This document shows, in pieces, positions 6,707 through 10,147 of a stretch of 10,147 bases of DNA. Position 1 is the first letter of the stretch. Each line of letters starts with the position of its first letter. Below the pieces are notes generated by a model that saw only the letters and a program-made list of their open reading frames with translations, did not search any database and was not told the DNA's origin. The DNA is from Gammaproteobacteria bacterium (lineage in GTDB: Bacteria > Pseudomonadota > Gammaproteobacteria > Steroidobacterales > Steroidobacteraceae): NCBI GenBank assembly GCA_030039615.1, contig JASHVF010000060.1, forward strand, positions 1-10,147. Reading direction: 5' to 3'. The position numbers and the translations under genes were made by a program.

Positions 6707-7647
6707 TCGGCACGCAGCCTTTGTGCGGCGCCGGACTCGTTCATCAGGTGGATGAAGACGTCCTCGATGCCGGTATCGATCGGCTGCGCCGCGAGGCCCG
6801 CAGCGCGCGCCGCCCGTTGCACCGACTCCTGCAGCGCGGCGGCGTCGCGGCCGGTGACGTGCAGCGCGCCGCCGAACACCACCGTCTGGTCGACGCCCGG
6901 CTGGCCGTGCAGCTGCTCGGAGAGCTCCGCGAGGCGCTCGCCGTGAATCGACCAGGTGCTGAGGTGCTGACTCTCCACCACCTCGGCGGCGGTTCCCTGC
7001 ACCAGCAGCCTGCCGTAGGCGATGAAGGCGAGCTTGTGACAGCGCTCGGCCTCGTCCATGTAGTGCGTGCTCACGAGCACCGAGATGCCGAGCGCGGCGA
7101 GGCGGTGCAGCTCCTCCCAGAAGTCGCGGCGCGCGGTGGGATCGACACCCGCGGTCGGCTCATCGAGCAACAGCAGCCGCGGCTGGTGCAGCATGCAGGC
7201 GGAGAGCGCCAGGCGCTGCTTCCAGCCGCCGGAGAGCTGGCCGGCGAGCTGCTCGGCGCGCCCGGCGAGGCCGAGGTGCTCGAGCGCCCGTTCCACCGCT
7301 TCCTGGCGGCGTGGCATCTGATAGACGCGCGCCACGAAGTCGAGGTTCTCGCGGATCGAGAGGTCGTCCCAGAAGGAGAAGCGCTGGGTCATGTAGCCGA
7401 CGTTGCGCTTGATCTCGCCGCTCTGCTTCAGGATGTCGTAGCCGAGGCAGGTGCCGCTGCCGGAGTCCGGCGTCAGCAGGCCGCAGAGCATGCGGATCGA
7501 GGTCGTTTTGCCGCTGCCGTTCGGGCCGAGAAAGCCGAAGATCTCGCCCGGCTGCACCTGCAGCGCGAGATCGATGACCACGTGCTTGTCGCCGAAGCTC
7601 TTGTTGAGCCCGTGCACCTCGATGACGGGTGCGGCCGCGGCACTCAC
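6703..7647 (-). CDS. ABC exporter ATP-binding protein
   Basis: This 314-residue protein has a single nucleotide-binding domain and powers the exporter from the cytoplasmic side. All core motifs are intact: Walker A GPNGSGKTT (41-49), Q-loop Q88, signature LSGGWKQR (138-145), Walker B LLLLDE (158-163), D-loop AGVD (166-169) and H-switch H195. The C-terminal 90 residues form an extension common in drug-type ABC-2 ATPases. E. coli YbhF has two such domains in one chain; this protein has one, so two copies are expected per pump. It starts at GTG 7647, sharing GTGA with the end of the fusion-protein gene, and ends in the same kind of overlap with the permease gene. Each start thus depends on the ribosome finishing the gene before. 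Function is secure; substrate is not. Confidence 0.95.
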   Translation of the reverse strand: MSAAAAPVIEVHGLNKSFGDKHVVIDLALQVQPGEIFGFLGPNGSGKTTSIRMLCGLLTPDSGSGTCLGYDILKQSGEIKRNVGYMTQRFSFWDDLSIRENLDFVARVYQMPRRQEAVERALEHLGLAGRAEQLAGQLSGGWKQRLALSACMLHQPRLLLLDEPTAGVDPTARRDFWEELHRLAALGISVLVSTHYMDEAERCHKLAFIAYGRLLVQGTAAEVVESQHLSTWSIHGERLAELSEQLHGQPGVDQTVVFGGALHVTGRDAAALQESVQRAARAAGLAAQPIDTGIEDVFIHLMNESGAAQRLRAE

Positions 7648-8609
7648 TGCAGCCGCACCTCGAGCGGTTGCCCGGGATGGAGCTTGACCGCATCGCCCGG
7701 CGTCGGATGCGCCTCGATCATGTAGATGAGCTTGCCGCGCGTCTCGTTGCTGTAAATGACCGGCGGGGTGTACTCCGCCTCGTCGGACACGAAGGTGACC
7801 GTGGCCGCAACGTCGGCGGCGCAGCCGTCGCAGTGCAGGCTCACCCGGCGGCCGACCGTGAGGCCGCCGAGCACCGGCTCAGGCACATAAAAGCGCACCT
7901 TGATGTTCTGCGGCGGCAGCATGCGCACCACGGGGTTGCCGGGCCCGACCCACTCGCCCTCGCGGTACATCGTGTCGTAGACGAGGCCGGCACTCGGGGC
8001 GGCGATGGATTTCTCGCCGACGCGCCAGTCCGCCTGCTCGAGCACCGCGTGCGCCGCCTGCACCTGGCGCGTCTGCGCCTTGAGCTGCTGCTCGCGACCG
8101 GGAAGCCGCGCCACCTCGAGCTGGCTCGCGAGCTCCTCGACGTGCGCGGCGTCGCTCGCAGCCTGCGCGAGCGTCGCCTCGAGCTGCTCGCGCGAGATGC
8201 CGCCACTTCGGTACTGCGCCTGGTCGCGCTCACGCTGCAGCGCCGATTTCTGCGCCGCCGCTTCGGCCTGCGCGAGCTGCGCCTGCACCACGGCGACTTC
8301 GGGGGGACGTTTGCCGGTCTCGAGGTCCGCGAGCTGCGCCTCGGCGGCCGCCAGCTGTTGGCGGGCCTGGCTTTGCTCGGCCTTTTCCTCGGTGGCCTCG
8401 AGCGTGAAGAGCGCGGCGCCGCGCTCGACCTGCTGGCCGCGGCTCACGGCGAGGTGCTCGAGGCGTCCCGGTTGCGAGGAGGCCATGTAGACGTACTCGC
8501 CCTCGACGTAGCCCTGGAACGTTCTGCCGCCGGAGCCGGAGCAGCCGAGCAGGGGCAGCGCCAGCGTCATGGCAGTCACAATGAGCGGGGTTCTCGGTTG
8601 CGGAGCCAT
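7644..8609 (-). CDS. HlyD/AcrA-type membrane fusion lipoprotein
   Basis: This 321-residue periplasmic adaptor links the ABC pump to the outer-membrane channel, like YbhG and YhiI. The N-terminus has a hydrophobic signal with lipobox LLGC (C23). A split biotinyl-lipoyl fold is visible (VYMASSQPGRLEHLAVSRGQ around 40-59, and SIAAPSAGLVYDTMYREGEW in the second half). Between the two halves lies a long helical hairpin rich in Gln, Ala and Glu (about 73-190) that should dock on the NodT-type channel. A C-terminal beta-barrel domain follows. The residues after C23 are Ser-Gly, not the Asp that keeps enteric lipoproteins in the inner membrane, so final membrane placement is uncertain. GAGGA lies 6 bases before ATG 8609, partly formed by the stop codon of the TetR gene. 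The role is well supported by neighbours. Confidence 0.92.
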   Translation of the reverse strand: MAPQPRTPLIVTAMTLALPLLGCSGSGGRTFQGYVEGEYVYMASSQPGRLEHLAVSRGQQVERGAALFTLEATEEKAEQSQARQQLAAAEAQLADLETGKRPPEVAVVQAQLAQAEAAAQKSALQRERDQAQYRSGGISREQLEATLAQAASDAAHVEELASQLEVARLPGREQQLKAQTRQVQAAHAVLEQADWRVGEKSIAAPSAGLVYDTMYREGEWVGPGNPVVRMLPPQNIKVRFYVPEPVLGGLTVGRRVSLHCDGCAADVAATVTFVSDEAEYTPPVIYSNETRGKLIYMIEAHPTPGDAVKLHPGQPLEVRLQ

Positions 8610-8617
8610 GGCGTTCC

Positions 8618-9289
8618 TCAGGCGGATTTCGGGCGGCGCCGCACGGGTGCCGACAGGGCGCTCACCAGCAGTGCCTCAGCGTGGCGCGCGACATCCTCGC
8701 GCGTGACACCCTTGAGGATCGGCAGCACCTGCCAGAGGCGAATGGTGGCGAGCGGCAGCAGGGTGAGGCCGATCACCGTGAGCATCATGAGCCGCGGCTC
8801 GAGATCGGGGTTGAGCGCGCCGCGCCGCTGCGCGGCCGCGATGGAGTCGATCAGGTGCCGCACGGACTCGAAGGGCAGCACCCTGATGAGACGGTCGCGC
8901 AGCTGGCCGCCCTCGCTCACGATCTCGCGCAGCCAGAGGGACGGAAGCCACGGGTTGAGCTCGGTCGCCTGGAGGATCCGCTGCGCGAGCCCGCGCACCA
9001 TCGGCACGACCGCCTTGCTCTCCATCACCGGTTCCCACACGGCCCGGATGGCCTTGAGCAGCCGCTCCTCGGCGACCGCGTCCAGAAGGCGCTCCCGGTC
9101 CTTGAAATAGTAGTGGACCATCGCCGGCGTCACGCCGGCCCGGGCGGCGATCGCGGCGACCGTGGTGCCGGCGATTCCCTGCTCGGCGAACAGCTCGAGC
9201 GCCGCATCGAGCAGCAGCGCGCGCGCATCGGCGCGCGCGCCCTGAGGCGGCCGGCCGATGCCGCGGCGTGCCGGGTGGGCAGGGCTCAT
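8618..9289 (-). CDS. TetR/AcrR-family transcriptional regulator
   Basis: This 223-residue regulator carries a TetR-type N-terminal helix-turn-helix (about 24-70): ALLLDAALELFAEQGIAGTT, then VAAIAARAGVTPAMVHYYFK, with HYYFKDRERLL the recognition helix and hinge. The C-terminal 140 residues form the ligand and dimer domain, which does not reveal its ligand. It is the first gene of the exporter operon, with 8 bases between its stop and the fusion-protein start, so it probably represses its own operon and is released by a substrate of the pump. The layout parallels E. coli ybiH (cecR) ahead of ybhGFSR. ATG 9289 has no Shine-Dalgarno (CCACC precedes it) and sits just below an AT-rich promoter island, so a very short leader or leaderless transcript is possible. 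Family call is secure; autoregulation is inferred. Confidence 0.93.
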   Translation of the reverse strand: MSPAHPARRGIGRPPQGARADARALLLDAALELFAEQGIAGTTVAAIAARAGVTPAMVHYYFKDRERLLDAVAEERLLKAIRAVWEPVMESKAVVPMVRGLAQRILQATELNPWLPSLWLREIVSEGGQLRDRLIRVLPFESVRHLIDSIAAAQRRGALNPDLEPRLMMLTVIGLTLLPLATIRLWQVLPILKGVTREDVARHAEALLVSALSAPVRRRPKSA

Positions 9290-9294
9290 GGTGG

Positions 9295-9324
9295 AATACT
9301 AATCAATTATTTAATTAATTAAAA
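9295..9324 (-). promoter_or_regulatory. AT-rich promoter and probable TetR operator of the exporter operon
   Basis: Thirty bases contain only two C residues, a sharp contrast with the GC-rich surroundings. Within it, 9300-9321 form an imperfect palindrome pairing 9 of 11 positions, with core halves ATCAATTA (9302-9309) and TAATTAAT (9312-9319). An exact 12-base palindrome TTAATTAATTAA lies at 9311-9322. On the minus strand AATAAT (9311 to 9306) matches the -10 consensus at five of six bases; TAGTAT (9301 to 9296) is a second candidate. No good -35 is visible. A TetR-family dimer bound here would block the promoter, so autorepression is the simplest reading. Confidence 0.6.
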
Positions 9325-9329
9325 GCGAA

Positions 9330-9340
9330 GGCTGAAAGCC
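9330..9340 (-). terminator. Possible terminator of the MFS-lipoprotein transcript
   Basis: On the minus strand a 4-bp GGCT/AGCC stem with a three-base loop is followed by TTCGCTTTTAATT. A second 5-bp stem (CCCGC/GCGGG, 9340-9344 with 9355-9359) lies just upstream. It is 28 bases past the lipoprotein stop and ahead of the TetR promoter, the right place for a terminator. The stem is short and the T-run interrupted, so termination may be weak and leave some read-through into the exporter operon. Confidence 0.3.
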
Positions 9341-9368
9341 CCGCACCCGATCGAGCGGGATTCAGGCA

Positions 9369-9602
9369 TCAGTCGACGCAGTGATAGAGGGTCTCGCCCT
9401 CGGAGCGTTCGGCGACCGCGTGCTTGCCCTGCGCGGCGCAGTCGGCCTCCGCCTGCTCGAGTGCCCGTGCTTCATTTCTCTGCTCCGCGCGCGGGCCGGC
9501 GGTGGGATTGTCCGGGGCGGGCGGGCCGAGTGCGCAGCCGCCGATGAGTGCGATGCAGGCCGTGAACAGCAGTTGCCTGGCTTTAAGACTCGAGGATTTC
9601 AT
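9369..9602 (-). CDS. Small lipoprotein of unknown function, coupled to MFS gene
   Basis: This 77-residue protein has a short basic N-terminus, a hydrophobic stretch and lipobox LIGGC (C23), followed by Ala, so an outer-membrane lipoprotein is likely. The mature part is about 55 residues: a Pro-rich start (GPPAPDNPTAGP), a charged helical stretch (EQRNEARALEQAEADC) and a C-terminal GETLYHCVD. Two Cys (C55 and C75) could form a disulfide in the periplasm. I do not recognise the family. ATG 9602 overlaps the MFS stop as ATGA and has GGAG 7 bases upstream, so it is probably translated in step with the transporter. A longer start at 9680 is possible by frame alone but would bury the signal peptide and overlap the MFS gene extensively. 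It may assist the transporter or be an unrelated envelope protein; the sequence does not decide. Confidence 0.78.
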   Translation of the reverse strand: MKSSSLKARQLLFTACIALIGGCALGPPAPDNPTAGPRAEQRNEARALEQAEADCAAQGKHAVAERSEGETLYHCVD

Positions 9603-10147
9603 GCACGAGCTCCATGGGTTCCGGTCAATCGCACCATACTCACCAGCGCCGCGATCAGCGCGAGGGCGGCCGCGAGGCACAGCGCGAGATTCGACCCCTG
9701 CGCCGGCCAGGCGCGGAACAGGATGGCCACTCCCGCCGCACCGAGCGTCTGTCCTACGAGGCGCGAGGTGCTCAGCATACCTCCGGCGGCGCCGCTGCGC
9801 GCGCGCGGCGCGGAGGCGAGGATGGCGTGATTGTTGGGCGACTGGAAGAGGCCGAAGCCGAAGCCGCAGACCGCCATGCGCCAGATGAAGCCCGCGGCCG
9901 TACCGCTCGCCGGGAAGAAGGCGAGCAGCGCGAGGCCCGCCGACATGACCAGCAGGCCAGCGCCGCCGAGCAGGCCCGCCGGATAACGCTCCGCGAGGCG
10001 GCCGGCGACCGGTGCGGTGAGCGCGAGCGCGACCGGCCAGGGAGTCATGTAGAGGCCGGTCTCGACGGCCGTGTGGCCGAGGCGCTGGATCTCGAAGGGC
10101 AGCGCCACGAGCGCGCTCATCTGGCCGACGAACGCGCAGATCGAGGC
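9599..10147 (-). CDS. MFS drug exporter (DHA2/EmrB-QacA type), C-terminal part
   Basis: The frame is open to the right window edge, so the N-terminal part is missing; 182 residues are visible. They contain about five hydrophobic helices with motifs of the 14-helix DHA2 drug/proton antiporters: TPWPVALALTAPVAGRLAER, then GFGFGLFQSPNN, then RSGAAGGMLSTSRLVGQTLG. These segments correspond to the second half of EmrB/QacA-type proteins, which use the proton gradient to expel drugs or other small molecules. An internal ATG at 10120 is a Met inside the protein, not the start. The stop overlaps the start of the small lipoprotein gene by four bases (ATGA). No adaptor or channel gene is seen on this side; one could lie beyond the edge. 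Family is secure, subfamily probable, substrate unknown. Confidence 0.88.
   Translation of the reverse strand, partial: ASICAFVGQMSALVALPFEIQRLGHTAVETGLYMTPWPVALALTAPVAGRLAERYPAGLLGGAGLLVMSAGLALLAFFPASGTAAGFIWRMAVCGFGFGLFQSPNNHAILASAPRARSGAAGGMLSTSRLVGQTLGAAGVAILFRAWPAQGSNLALCLAAALALIAALVSMVRLTGTHGARA

Noticed and set aside
5933..7725. Two long plus-strand frames (337 and 334 codons) antisense to the permease and ATPase
   Set aside because: The minus-strand genes carry complete ABC motifs. These frames are shadows caused by high GC.
7629..9110. 493-codon open frame on the plus strand, antisense to the adaptor and regulator genes
   Set aside because: The opposite strand encodes clear HlyD and TetR proteins with motifs and overlaps. 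The plus-strand product is Arg/Leu/Gly-rich without any domain, as expected from GC-rich antisense frames.

Overview
The window is GC-rich, densely coded DNA with no RNA genes, CRISPR array, transposase or phage gene that I can see. The outer-membrane lipoproteins, MltA, a NodT-type outer-membrane factor and CopC/CopD point to a Gram-negative proteobacterium. A free-living, high-GC gammaproteobacterium is my best guess, but that is inference from gene content and base composition. Long open frames antisense to every gene are a by-product of the GC content.

Left part (1-2787). A long alanine-rich, export-signal-bearing helical protein runs leftward off the window edge. It is divergent from a two-gene copper module: copC (periplasmic Cu(II)-binding protein) and copD (polytopic membrane partner). 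Facing copD tail to tail is a small PepSY-associated membrane protein with a long His/Asp/Glu-rich loop, which could also handle metal. The copC upstream region holds an 8-bp perfect inverted repeat around a candidate -10 box.

Middle (2788-4121). A divergent gap leads into mltA, an outer-membrane lytic transglycosylase. Its last 17 bases overlap the convergent end of the efflux operon.

Right-centre (4105-9324). This is a leftward five-gene operon for a tripartite ABC-type exporter: TetR-family regulator, HlyD-like membrane fusion lipoprotein, ATPase, ABC-2 permease, and NodT-family outer-membrane lipoprotein. The order resembles the E. coli ybiH(cecR)-ybhGFSR cluster, but here there is one single-domain ATPase, one permease and a dedicated outer-membrane channel. 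Both internal junctions around the ATPase are 4-base GTGA overlaps. A 30-bp AT-only-like island with an imperfect 22-bp palindrome lies directly upstream of the TetR gene and is the likely promoter and autoregulatory operator.

Right end (9330-10147). The C-terminal part of a DHA2-type MFS drug exporter enters from the right edge. It is translationally coupled (ATGA overlap) to a 77-residue lipoprotein of unknown function. A small hairpin with T-rich flank may end that transcript just before the TetR promoter.

Overall this is an envelope, efflux and metal-handling neighbourhood. The familiar genes are secure. The least explained items are the alanine-rich exported protein, the metal-ligand-rich PepSY protein, and the MFS-coupled lipoprotein.
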